Positions 46,759-56,650 of a stretch of 64,000 nt of DNA are shown in pieces. The notes under the pieces were generated by a model, which worked only from the letters and a program-made list of their open reading frames with translations, was not told where the DNA came from and made no database searches. Within the stretch, counting starts at the first letter, position 1. Every line of letters begins with the position of its first letter. The position numbers and the translations under genes were made by a program. This DNA is from Turnera subulata. Lineage: Eukaryota; Streptophyta; Magnoliopsida; Malpighiales; Passifloraceae. Location: assembly GCA_028386065.3 (NCBI GenBank), contig JAKUCV010003146.1, positions 78,399 through 142,398 on the forward strand, in the 5' to 3' direction.

Positions 46759-48722
46759 AAATACCCCAAACTGAAGATTTTGCTTGTCCTCAAGCAAACA
46801 GAGAACGTAAGGAGGCATGATTTGAAGGGGAGAAAAAGGCTAATCCCAATGCATCAAATTTTCACTAAGTTTCTCCCTTGTAATGTCTCGATTTAAGCAT
46901 TCATTTACTTCCCTTCAAGACTGCATCAATTTCAATCAAATTCCTTGTCAGTAGTTTTTGTCATAAAAACCACAGGAGTAATCTTGCAGCTAACCTCTAA
47001 TCATCTGTCGTCAAAGGGATCCTGCCAAAATTATTTTTCAGGAAGTGAAAACATTACCTCATATCCAAACCCATTACCTCTTCTCTCCGCTAATGTGCAT
47101 AAGTCATCATGCTAGGATCACTAGGGCTTAACTGTGTTGTATTGAGGCCAGGTGATGGTCGTCAATGGAAGGTGGACGGATTTAGCAAGGGTCAATGACC
47201 TGTGAACTCGATTCTTTTGGTTTTTGTTCATGAACAGCCTGAGACTGTGTAGAGGCTGTTTGACTTCGAAATTTCTGAGGTCTCATGCTGTTCAACAACT
47301 ATAACCCAAAGCTTCAGCCACCTTTTGCTGTAACCAACTACTCCAACAATTGGATTGGATATGTGTTCTAGGATGGAGTATGATTCGCCAGATGTTGCCT
47401 CTGTCCTTCCTCCCTTTTCTTTATTTTTTTTTCTTTACTCTTTTTTTTCCTATTTTAATCTTTCCTTTTTCTTTTTCAAGAGAGAGGGAAGTACATGTAT
47501 CTGTCGGCGATCTGATTTTTGTACTGGCTGAGTATGGGCAATCTCATTTCTAAACTTGATCAAATCTTACTCACAGGCTCATCGACAAGGTGAGGCTGTT
47601 TGAAGGAAAATGTGCCCTTAGATACTGACGGCCCCTGTTTTGGCTGCAAAGGTTGAGGTGGAATATGCAGGATAAATGAATGAAATGGGGCCATCAGAAT
47701 TGGCTCAAATGAGGGTTGCAAGGGTCTGATGAGTGAGTTGTGGTTTTGTGTGGTCTCTAGGTATGCCAAAGTTAGCCTAGATCCTTTCTTTGCTTGTAAA
47801 CTCAGCTTAAAATATCGCCTTGATAGAGGTAAGGGCCTGTTCTACGGTAAACAGACTGAGCCTGTTTAACTTAGAAAAAATTTGATAAGAATCTTCCCAA
47901 GTGACAAATTTAATAGAATTTAGTTGCTTGATTAGTCCTGCTCTGTTTCTTTGGAAAGGTAAGACAAGTCGTAAGATTGGAAATTGAGCAGAATTTAATG
48001 GAATAAGAAAGGATGCCTAAATATAGAGACAGGCTCACACTATCAGAAATATAATGAAAATAGATGAACTTGAAATTGCATTTATTGAAATTCAAAAAAG
48101 TACATGAAGTCATGCATGGCTAAATTGCACCCTAAAATACCCCAAACTAAAAATCTGCAGTGTCCTCACTGCCAAACAAAACCAAAAATAGGGTGCAATG
48201 CCGAAATTAATTAAAAAAAAGAATCACACATAGCAAATTTCAAAGAAAATAACAAATACTAGAGTACCCCAAAATGAAACTAAGCTATATGGTAAGAGGG
48301 GGTTATCTAAAGTAAACTCTAAAATGTTCCAAATCGATTAGGGGAGGGGGTAGTGGTTTGTGTAGACAGGATTGATCAGTGCCTTATCTAAACAAGTCTA
48401 GTTCTCTTACTTTGCTGAATTAGCCATTGGGTAGGTGGAATGACCTAATCAAAATGCAAAATAACACAGGCTCATCCTGTGTGTGTTAGCACGTAAACCA
48501 CCATTTGCAAAGCATCACGAAATGTAAAGGTGGAAAGGGTTTAGAACTTCCCTGGCTAAATTCTGACTTGTCAATTCCATTTGCATCAATTTGCAACACC
48601 TAAAGGTTAGCAACACAAGAAAAACACACAAAGAAAACAAAAACAACCAAATGAGCATAAAAAGAAGGTTTAGATAATAAAAAGCCAAACAAATCCAAAT
48701 AAAAGGTAATAGTATCAAGCAC
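46759..48722 (-). other. X3 internal remnant
   Basis: No supported ORF. Near 46759-46870 it is the reverse of element X text at 30833-30943 (polypurine region, CTTGAGGACAAGC). The right side is leader text. Between them lie several ACAGGCT words and T-rich tracts. The gag-protease block of element X is absent. Confidence 0.78.
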
Positions 48723-48723
48723 C

Positions 48724-48742
48724 AGTCCCCGGCAACGGCACC
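48724..48742 (-). other. tRNA-Asp-type primer-binding site of X3
   Basis: Minus-strand TGGTGCCGTTGCCGGGGAC, one base different from the site at 15101. Confidence 0.88.
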
Positions 48743-48749
48743 AAAAACT

Positions 48750-49841
48750 TGATGTCGTCTATCCGCAACGGGTTCCTGCAAGTGCACAGGGTTGTTGTAG
48801 TACTTATCAAGGTCGTACCCACAGGGACTGGGTTGAGCCTGTTACCCTTCAAATTAGACAAATTAGGCTGGAAATGAACAATAAGAGGTGATTTTCGGGT
48901 GTATGCTAATTGAAATATAACCTAAGCAATGAAATAAAACTAAGAGCAAAATTGAAATAGGAAGAGATCAGACTGAGAGAAGTCTTAGGCATCCGGGGTT
49001 CACATGTCCAGTTTTATGCCTTAAATTGCTCAACAGCCTCAGGCACAGGCTGAGCCTATGGGTGAGGTTGTATCTAATAAAATGTCTTGAAGGGGCTCCC
49101 AACCCAGTGTACTTCAACGACTTTCGATCTTATTGATAGTTCCCTAAGCTTCCATCTACCCCTTGTCACTAGAATAGACGCTCACTTAAGGGTGAAGTTT
49201 AGTGTTGGTGCTAAATACCCGTAGTCTCTCCCTATCTTCTTTCGAACGGCTGGGGGGTGAAGGCTGTCTTATTGTTGGTCTAGCACTCCTGGCTTCTCCT
49301 TTCGATCCTTCACCAGGCTACTACTTGATTAAAAGAAACTCCCCAATAGTCAATCAAGAATCAAATTGGGAATTGTGTTATCTTTTTGACTATGTTGTCA
49401 TAGACTGAGGCTGTACTAGGCACAGGCTGAGGTTGTGCTGTGTACAGGCTGAGGCTGTTGATAGCAAAAGAGTCAATTAATAGAATCGGTTCTTGCAGGC
49501 GCTCTCAACCTATACTGCACCCATTTTCTTTCGCTCACAGGTGCCTCCTATGGTTCTCACATTCCTAATGCTCTCGTATCGGTCAAACACAGGGGTTGAG
49601 GATTGGTGTTGAGGCTAGTTCCTCAATTAGTTTCTAACTCTAGTCAAAAGCTAAAAACTAAGGGTTGGTTGTTGTTGTGCCAGTAGCTATGGTTTCTCCT
49701 TTAGGTCCTTCACTTACCCACCTGTAATCATGCGAGGGTTTGGCCAGAACTCAAACATGTATAAAGTATGCAACAACCAAACAAGAAAACTGGTTAAGAA
49801 CATGTAAAGAGCAATTTATTACAGTAAAACCAGAGACATGT
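48750..49841 (-). repeat. X3 5' LTR, left part
   Basis: Matches 44574-45676 closely. Cut at the CATGT target of element Z (49837-49841) and resumed at 61338. Confidence 0.88.
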
Positions 49842-52800
49842 TGAAGCGCCCGTATCCCAAATTTTTAGTAATAAAACAATTAAATGGAAGGGTATTTACC
49901 AAAATACCCTTGAAAACCGTGGTACGTAAACCAGTGGCTCGGCACACAAACATTATCCATAAAAACTTATTAACACCGAGATGTCATAAAATGTAAGGAA
50001 ATAAACCAGCCTAATAAGTCAAAAGCCAACCCGGCAAAGCGCCGAAATAATAACACAAATCCGGTTCCGGCAACTGCCAACAAAGTAATGAACCAATTGT
50101 GACATCTCAAAATAAGTCTTAGGCAGCGGAAGATGAATATCATAAAATCGTGATAGAGAAAACAACATGCATGTGGGTTCTATGGATCCAACCGAGAGAT
50201 GAAGCACAACTACCTGCTGAGATATCCGCGTCTGAACTCCGAGTCAGAAGGTAGAGGCGAGAACAGCACGCTAACTAAGGTCTGAAAAACAACGGTAGCG
50301 ATTATGTGAGTCGCATACTCAGTGATCACTAAAAGTCTATGTATAAAGTAAAGTGAAGTCATGCTTATGGGGTGAGTTGTTCACGAGCACAAGTATAGCA
50401 TACAAGCAATATTAGAATCACACACCAACACATAGTCATCTTTCCGCGTTATTGCATTTATTGTTTAGTTTCAACGTGATTTGTTATTATTCTGGGCCCT
50501 CTACTGTGAGTCAAGTGTCGGTAGCGCATCTGATCAGATCCGGGTGTGAAACCCAAGTGTCAAACCTCAGAAGGGGTAGATTCTGAGGTCAAAAACCACC
50601 GATAAACCTCGAGTGGCTGCTAGCTCTGTGAGGGTGCGCTCAGACACACCTAACTGGTGCAAGTCTTCCAGGGGTGCACCTACCTTCCCCTGGAATAACC
50701 ATGCTAAACCACATAAAGTGACCCGAGGGTACCCAACCCTCCCTCGGGGCTACCGGTCAACTTCACAGTAGATTTTAGTATTTTATTCTTAGTTGTTCTT
50801 TACAGTTCTGTGTACCAAACATTATGTTTTCTAAGGATGTGTGAACTTTATGTATTATACTCATATCCGGGCCTTTGGCCCATAATCCTCACACTATCGC
50901 CAAAACATAACAACATGTTCTATTTCATAGCAATTACTTATACCGAAATTAGACATGTGAGAGCAAACAGGCATATAATCCCAATCACCGCATGTAGCAA
51001 ACAAGGCAAGTAAACTAACTAACCACACCAACATGCATTCACAAAACATATGTAAAAGACTTGTAATGTCACCTCGAAAAGTTTATTATGACTTCTCCTC
51101 GAGCCCGACTCCCCAGCTCCCGACGTATTACCCGTGCCTGAATACCGGCATATAAAATAATCTCTAAACAATTTAAAACGTAAAAATTGTGCATGCATGC
51201 TTAGGGTATACTCAATCGGAGTAATTCCTGACCCTAACTATCCGATTAAGAAATCTCCAAGTCTAAGTTCATAAACAGGTTCACGGGCCTAAGGCTCGCT
51301 TCTTTAAGTCCATACTAACCAATGATCCAATTGGGCTTCAGGCCCGTTCCTTAAAGTCCATAACTTATTTAATTGTTATTAGTCCTTAAGTCCAAATCTT
51401 TAAGTCCATAGAAAATAACATTCTAAGCTTTATAATTATATTATTGGGCCTGGGCCTGGTTTTCCTAAACATCGTTCTAGAGTTGTTTCCGAGCCCAAGA
51501 GTTCATCGGCTTAAAACTCTATCCGTGTCGGTAAGTCCTCCGGCCACACTCTCTAACTCCCCGCTCTCGATAATCCACTAATCTCTTACAGAAATAAAAT
51601 TATATACACCCGATAAATCCATTAAAACATGTACAAAAGAAACCAAGTCTTATCCGAGAATAAATACCGTTAACAAGCCGAAACAAAATCATGCTTGTCG
51701 AGGAAGTCCCGGGCCTTCGCCGGAAAATTCCCGTGCCCGCCGGATTCCGGTTGATCTTGCTGGAAAAATAACCCAGCAACGAAACAAGAATTAGGCCGCA
51801 CTAAAACACCATAGAAATTCAACCAACACAAAACCATAAGCATTAAAACAATCCCAAATCCAGAATTTAATCCCCGAACACAACCCACACAAGCATCAAC
51901 AAATTGATGAAGATTTTGGGATTCCTAATCCTTACCGGGAAAAGAACTTGCTAACCACAACCTGATCTGTCTGGATCTTTTAAGCAGCAGCAAACCCGAG
52001 CACACACGCACTGCCAGAACAGCCCCGCTGCAGAAACCTTCAAACCGATCGAGCCAGCAGCAACACTGCCCAGCACGACCCGCACCAAACAGCACCAAAT
52101 CCGGCAACATGAACCCGAACACCACAACCCAACACCGCCACAAAACCACCACGATACACACACACCCATCGCCGTCCACCAACACACAACCACCACCGAC
52201 AACACCACACAACAACAACCCGCCTAGGTTAGATACAACACCACCACGAGCCGAGCAAAGAAGATAGAGCAAAACACAGGAAGGCGGCAAGAGCTTACCA
52301 ACATTGGCGATGGAACCCGCAACAAAGCCTCGTCGGATCTCACGTCGAGCCTCCTCTCCACCGCCTGCTCTCCGTCCAGTAGAAGCGGTGTGGCGACTGC
52401 AACCTCGAGCTCAGCTGGAGTCCGTGCACCCATCACTGTCCTTCTTCCTTCCTCCATGCAGCGGTGGCGCCGGTCCTCGGTTTTGTGTGAGCGGCGATTT
52501 GAAGAGATACAGAAGCAATGGTGGCGGTAAGAGGAGATTATGGGAAAGGGTAAAAGAATAAAGAAGAAAAGAAAAGGAAAGAGGAACAAGGAAAGAAAAA
52601 GGGAGAGATGGTGGAGTATCATGCCGTTGATGGCATGATTGAAGTAGATTGTGGGGGACAAAGCCGTTGAAGGTAGCGACGGAAAAGAAAACGAAGATAG
52701 AAGAAAGAGAAGAGAAGAGAAAAGAAAAGAAAGAAGAAGAGGAGGGTTTGACCCAGCCGGCCAGACGACCAGTCGTCTGGTTTGGCTTGGTCAACACGCC

Positions 52801-53024
52801 CAGGTTGATCTTTTTTTTTTTTACACCCAAAACGACGTAGTTTAATCTAAAACTGCGATAAGCTTGTGTTTCAACCCGAAACGCGTTTTACATCCGACGA
52901 AACTCGAACACGATATATTACCCACTTAAAATTAATAACTCCAATAAAAATAAATTTTTATTTCCGAAACCAAATTCTAATTTTTTTTATATAAATTTAA
53001 AAACGAAAAACCCGGAGCGTTACA
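49842..53024 (-). repeat. Element Z 3' LTR
   Basis: 3183 bp, highly similar to 58164-61337. Plus-strand ORFs such as 52304-52561 occur in both copies but differ by several amino acids and are not judged real genes. Confidence 0.92.
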
Positions 53025-53063
53025 GTTCTACCCACCTTAAAAGAATTTTGTCCTCAAAATTCC
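53025..53063 (-). other. Element Z polypurine module (copy next to LTR)
   Basis: On the minus strand, GAGGACAAAATTCTTTTAAG then GTGGGTAGAAC abut the LTR. A similar module lies at 56614-56650 on the other side of the foreign block. Confidence 0.7.
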
Positions 53064-53168
53064 ATCTTATCCGTGGGTCCTACCATGATAAGCTTCGGGT
53101 ATTCTCTACCAGGTGTCCAAACTGATCGCGAGATACCGCTTATACCCTTAAGCGACATCTCCTCCGCT

Positions 53169-53176
53169 TATATAAA
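53169..53176 (+). promoter_or_regulatory. TATA box of cargo gene 1
   Basis: TATATAAA lies 35 bp before the ATG at 53211, in CTTATATAAACCG context. With such spacing the transcript leader would be very short, perhaps about 5-10 nt, or transcription may start further downstream. Confidence 0.6.
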
Positions 53177-53210
53177 CCGAACCTCATGACTAGCAAACTC
53201 ACCCACAGCC

Positions 53211-54926
53211 ATGGACTCTCCAATCCGATCTCGAACCACCTCAGACTCTGAGAACAACAGCTATATCGGTGGCACTGCTTTCTCGACAAGCTCCGTTGAA
53301 GAACCTCCCAAGAAGAGGTTCAAGACAAACATCATCGGTCTGAAAGAGCACATGGTCGTCTCTAGCGAACGGCGAAAGAAGCGTGCCAACAAGAAAGCTG
53401 AGGATAGGAAGGGCAAGGCAACTGCTGAAAGTAGGGATGGAAAAATTCCCCATCTCTGCGGATCCCCGCGGGGATTCCCCGCGATCGGGGCGGGGCGGGG
53501 AATTTTTTTTGCCCCGTGGGGCGGTGATGGGGGCATTTTTGTACCCGAGGATAATTCGCGGGGCGGGGCGGGGATCGTATCACCCGCCCCGCGGGGCCCC
53601 GCAAAATTTGAAATGACTATTATGCCCCTGAAGTGGAAGCTAGAGTTGCCCTGATAGTTGTGATATTTTGGTCATTTCCAAAATATATTAAAAAAAAATT
53701 GCGCAGCCCCACTCTGCCCACTACCCACAAACAGAGACCACACCAAAATTAAATCTTTTCTAAAAAAAACCCCAAATCTTTTCTCCTATTCTAATCAACC
53801 ACACACCCACACGGCCGCAACCCTCCTCCTCTGCAACTATCCTCACCATCGCCATCTTCTCTTCCTCTCGCATCTCTCGCTCTCTCTTCTCCACGAGCAA
53901 GCACACCACCCGAACCCCTCCTTCTATTTCCTCTTCCCCTTCTTCCCTGCCTCTCCTTTCCCTCGCTTTCCTTGAACCACCAATTGTCGTCGTGCATCGC
54001 CCATGACCGTCGCCCCCCATCTCTGCCTAAGCCCTAAGGTGGAGCTGCCGAGTCTCGTAACAATCGGGTCCAAGAACTCGACGTCAGGGCTCAGGGACTT
54101 GGTTCGAGTCGCCCCTGTTTCCTCCTTTCACCAGTAAGCCATCAATTCTTCTCCCTTTCTCTTCTTTGCACAATTTCCCCGAGTTCCTCTTTTAATCGGG
54201 TGATGTGTTGTTGTTGACGATGGCGGGTTGTGTTGTGCGACGTGGATGGTGACTGTGGGGGTTCGACTGCTGGGTTGTGCACGGTCGCAGTGTTGTTGTT
54301 GTTGGTCGTGATGTGGTTGCGGTCCCCTCCGGGCAGTGAAGGGCATGGCTCGATTGGAGACTCGGGTTGCTGTTGTAGTGCGGATTCGAGCCGATGCGTG
54401 GTAGTGTGGTTTCTGGGCAGAGGCTCTTAGCGGGATCGTCTTTTCCGGTAAGGCATTAGCCTTCGTTTCCCTTCCTCTTTCGTTTCTTTTTTTTTCTTTT
54501 GGGTTTTGATGGTGGTTGCGTTTTGTTGCTGGGCGCAGTACTCGGGTTTGTTCTCGGAAGTGTGGGTTGTTTCCGGCAGTGACATACCTTCCTTTAGGGA
54601 ATGGGGATCTGCGGGGATCCGCGGGGATCGCGGGGAGCGGGGATGGGGCTAAATTTTCCCCCGCGTGCGGGGAGCGGGGCGGGGCGGGGAGGAAACTAAG
54701 GTGCGGGGGGCGGGGCGGGGATTGCTCAACCCGCTAATTCCCCGCCCCGTTGCCATCCCTAGCTGAAAGTAGCACTCTGCAGCAGACTCTAACGCAGCTG
54801 AACGTCTCACTGAAGAAGATCAGCTCGGCGGTGATGCAGATAGAGCTGGCGTGCGCGGAACTCTTTCCCCACGTCAAAAACATCCAGGAGCTTGTAAAAG
54901 ACCTAGTGAAGCAAGTAGTTCCATAG
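53211..54926 (+). pseudogene. Cargo gene 1: basic coiled-coil protein, split by a hAT element
   Basis: ATG at 53211 in CAGCCATGG context, a good start. 73 codons precede the hAT element (53432-54761, target GCTGAAAG). Removing it and one target copy rejoins the frame exactly, giving 125 codons and a TAG at 54924. No other lesion is visible. Residues about 35-41 (PPKKRFK) and 54-70 (RRKKRANKKAEDRKGKA) resemble nuclear localisation signals. The last 50 residues are heptad-like (LQQTLTQLNVSLKKISSAV) and predict a coiled coil. Codons favour C and G at the third place, unlike the neighbouring retrotransposon genes. AATAAA lies at 54959. It runs against the element's own strand. I do not recognise the family, and function is unknown. 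Confidence 0.6.
53432..54761. mobile_element. Non-autonomous hAT transposon in cargo gene 1
   Basis: 1330 bp with terminal repeats TAGGGATGGAAA and TTGCCATCCCTA, and an 8-bp target duplication GCTGAAAG at 53424-53431 and 54762-54769. The subterminal regions are very rich in GGGGCGGGG words. The middle holds pyrimidine-rich text and a GC-rich stretch at about 54000-54140 that ends CACCAGTAAGCC, like a first exon and splice donor, perhaps a captured gene fragment. No transposase ORF is visible. Confidence 0.88.
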
Positions 54927-55667
54927 AGTACTTCTTTTCCTATTGTCAAACTGTTATGAATAAATAAAATAAGTTTTCTTTTCAATTCAAAACTTTTATG
55001 TTACGAAATCTTATGTTTAATAGAAAATCAAAGCATCTCAAAGCAGATTAAAAATCAACAGTAAGAATATAGATCAAACATAAAGAAATTAAAAATAAAA
55101 CTCGTTTAACAAAATCAAAACATAAAGAAATTAAAACAAAAAACATATGTGCATGCTCGACGCTCTAGATTGATCGTAAACATCCTCGATCCCGAGAAAC
55201 GTAACGTACATAGCAAACGGTGACGTTGGTTTCCTTCGTGGAAAAGACGTCCGTTAACCCGCAAGGCGAAGATCACGGAAACGTCCTGTGTACCTCGAAA
55301 GAAACGTTATCCACTTTTCCAGAAATTCCACATGAGCCAAAAACGTCTGTCACATCTCGTATCCCTCCACGATGTCCGAACGGGTGTGAGCTTGTCGCAC
55401 ATGCACTCTACTGGAGGTATGGTCCCATCGGTCTAGCCACAACAGTCACGAATGCATGTGATAAAAGATGCAGGAAAAAGTCTTAAAGAGAATAAAATTA
55501 AGAAGCAAAGGGGATAGAAAATTGAAAGATGGAAAAAGGCTGAAAAAAACTGGCTTTTGTAGCCCGAAAAACGTATAAAGTGATGAAGTAATAAATGAGG
55601 CAACGGCAAAATTTTCAAAAAGCAAAGTCTTGAAAATTGAAAACAATAATCATGCTCCCCATAAGGG
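54927..55667 (+). promoter_or_regulatory. Intergenic region and promoter of cargo gene 2
   Basis: No supported ORF. It holds the AATAAA of gene 1 (54959), an AT-rich part, then seven ACGT cores within 55199-55346 (starting at 55199, 55204, 55223, 55247, 55281, 55304 and 55343). ACGT is the core of plant bZIP sites, and GTGACGT at 55221 is as-1-like. The TATA box follows at 55668. Confidence 0.5.
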
Positions 55668-55674
55668 TATAAAA
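55668..55674 (+). promoter_or_regulatory. TATA box of cargo gene 2
   Basis: TATAAAA in GGGTATAAAAGACAG context, 117 bp before the ORF start at 55785. The leader that would follow is rich in CAA and AAAC words and contains a short upstream ATG at 55771 (19 codons, other frame, overlapping the ORF start). Confidence 0.65.
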
Positions 55675-55784
55675 GACAGTGCGGTGAGAAGCAAATCATC
55701 AAAAGCATCTTAAAGCAAACAAACGCTCAGGCAAAGAAACCTCAAAACTCAGGAAAAACAAAACACCAACATGTCCAAAACACA

Positions 55785-56468
55785 ATGCCTGCTCTATCAT
55801 CCGTCTTCTTCGTCGAAGGTGCCAACCTAGGTAGAAGAAACCGGCTGGCCTACAGCATGATCAACGAGCGTCCAGAGGAACTTCCAAACGAGCTCGGCAG
55901 AATGCCCCGTGTGGTCTTTGTCGACGAACTCTACTCATCGAGGTTCTTCGTTACTCCCATGGAAGAGACGTTCATCCTAGAGGACCAAGGAACCCTGAGA
56001 ACCTTCTTCTACGGCTCGACCAACTCCGTCATGTTTTTCATCTCTGAAAGACTTCAGGAGTTCAACCTAGAGTCCACTTGCCATTTCCTGGAGCAAGGTA
56101 CCTACTATCAGCTCTCGATGACGGCCCAGAGCATGGCCAGAGTCACTCGGTTGCCCGTAACTTGGCCAAAGGCCCGACTTCTGGTGTGGAACTGCAGAGG
56201 AGTCGCTAGGTGTTCCCAGGAGTTCTCGCGTACCCTGAGAGACCTGAAGAACCAGTACAAGCCCAACATGGTTCTTCTCACGGAGACCCAATGGCAACCT
56301 GAAGACGATCACGGTCTCATCCCACTTCGGTTCCCTCAAGCAAACCGGTTCGAGCTTCCCGGCCAAAACAACGCAGGCGGCATGTGGTTCTCGTGGAGCG
56401 ACAGCATCACGGTCAACATCAACAACGACCCCAACAGCTTCAGGGTCAACGCCGTTCCAAGAAGATGA
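55785..56468 (+). CDS. Cargo gene 2: unknown N-terminal region joined to partial EEP-nuclease domain
   Basis: An uninterrupted 227-codon ORF. Residues 1-127 match no family I know; motifs include RVVFVDELYSSRFFVTP and METFILED-like text. Residues about 131-227 resemble the first part of an endonuclease/exonuclease/phosphatase domain as found at the start of plant LINE ORF2. RLLVWNCRG (131-139) holds the conserved Asn, MVLLTETQ (162-169) the conserved Glu, and NAGGMWFSW (196-204) the GG-W motif. The later DxN and SDH motifs are absent, so catalysis is unlikely. Third positions are mostly C (TTC, ATC, AAC, GAC). It has its own TATA box and runs opposite to the retrotransposon's gag. It could be a captured gene, a chimera with a LINE fragment, or the remains of an inserted foreign element. 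Confidence 0.6.
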   Translation: MPALSSVFFVEGANLGRRNRLAYSMINERPEELPNELGRMPRVVFVDELYSSRFFVTPMEETFILEDQGTLRTFFYGSTNSVMFFISERLQEFNLESTCHFLEQGTYYQLSMTAQSMARVTRLPVTWPKARLLVWNCRGVARCSQEFSRTLRDLKNQYKPNMVLLTETQWQPEDDHGLIPLRFPQANRFELPGQNNAGGMWFSWSDSITVNINNDPNSFRVNAVPRR

Positions 56469-56613
56469 ATGTATTTTTCCTTTTTTATAAAATATCAGTG
56501 TAATAATTATGTTTGTAATGATAATATTAGCAATATTAATAATATTTATGTTTTTGCTTATTTGTGGCATCAATTTCCACTTATATGAATGTTCCACTAA
56601 ACTAGCATTGACA
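56469..56613. other. AT-rich 3' flank of cargo gene 2
   Basis: Repeated AATAATAAT-like text follows the TGA and could serve as a polyadenylation region. No ORF is supported. Confidence 0.4.
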
Positions 56614-56650
56614 ACGTTCCACTCTCATTAAAATTCGTCCTCGAGATTTA
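56614..56650 (-). repeat. Second polypurine-like module flanking the cargo
   Basis: Plus-strand GTTCCACTCTCATTAAAATT then CGTCCTCGAGATTTAC is alignable with GTTCTACCCACCTTAAAAGA followed by ATTTTGTCCTCAAAATT at 53025-53058. The cargo lies between the two copies, both in minus-strand orientation. Confidence 0.6.

Noticed and set aside
52304..52561. Small ORF in the element Z LTR (also at 60623-60880)
   Set aside because: The two LTR copies differ at several amino acids with no sign of constraint, no domain is recognisable and the ORF is antisense to the LTR's own transcript.
53760..54020. Arg/Glu-rich minus-strand ORFs inside the hAT element
   Set aside because: They are translations of a pyrimidine-rich tract read from the other strand.
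53454..54740. CpG-island-like GC-rich blocks
   Set aside because: They are the subterminal GGGGCGGGG repeats of the hAT element, as shown by its terminal repeats and 8-bp target duplication.
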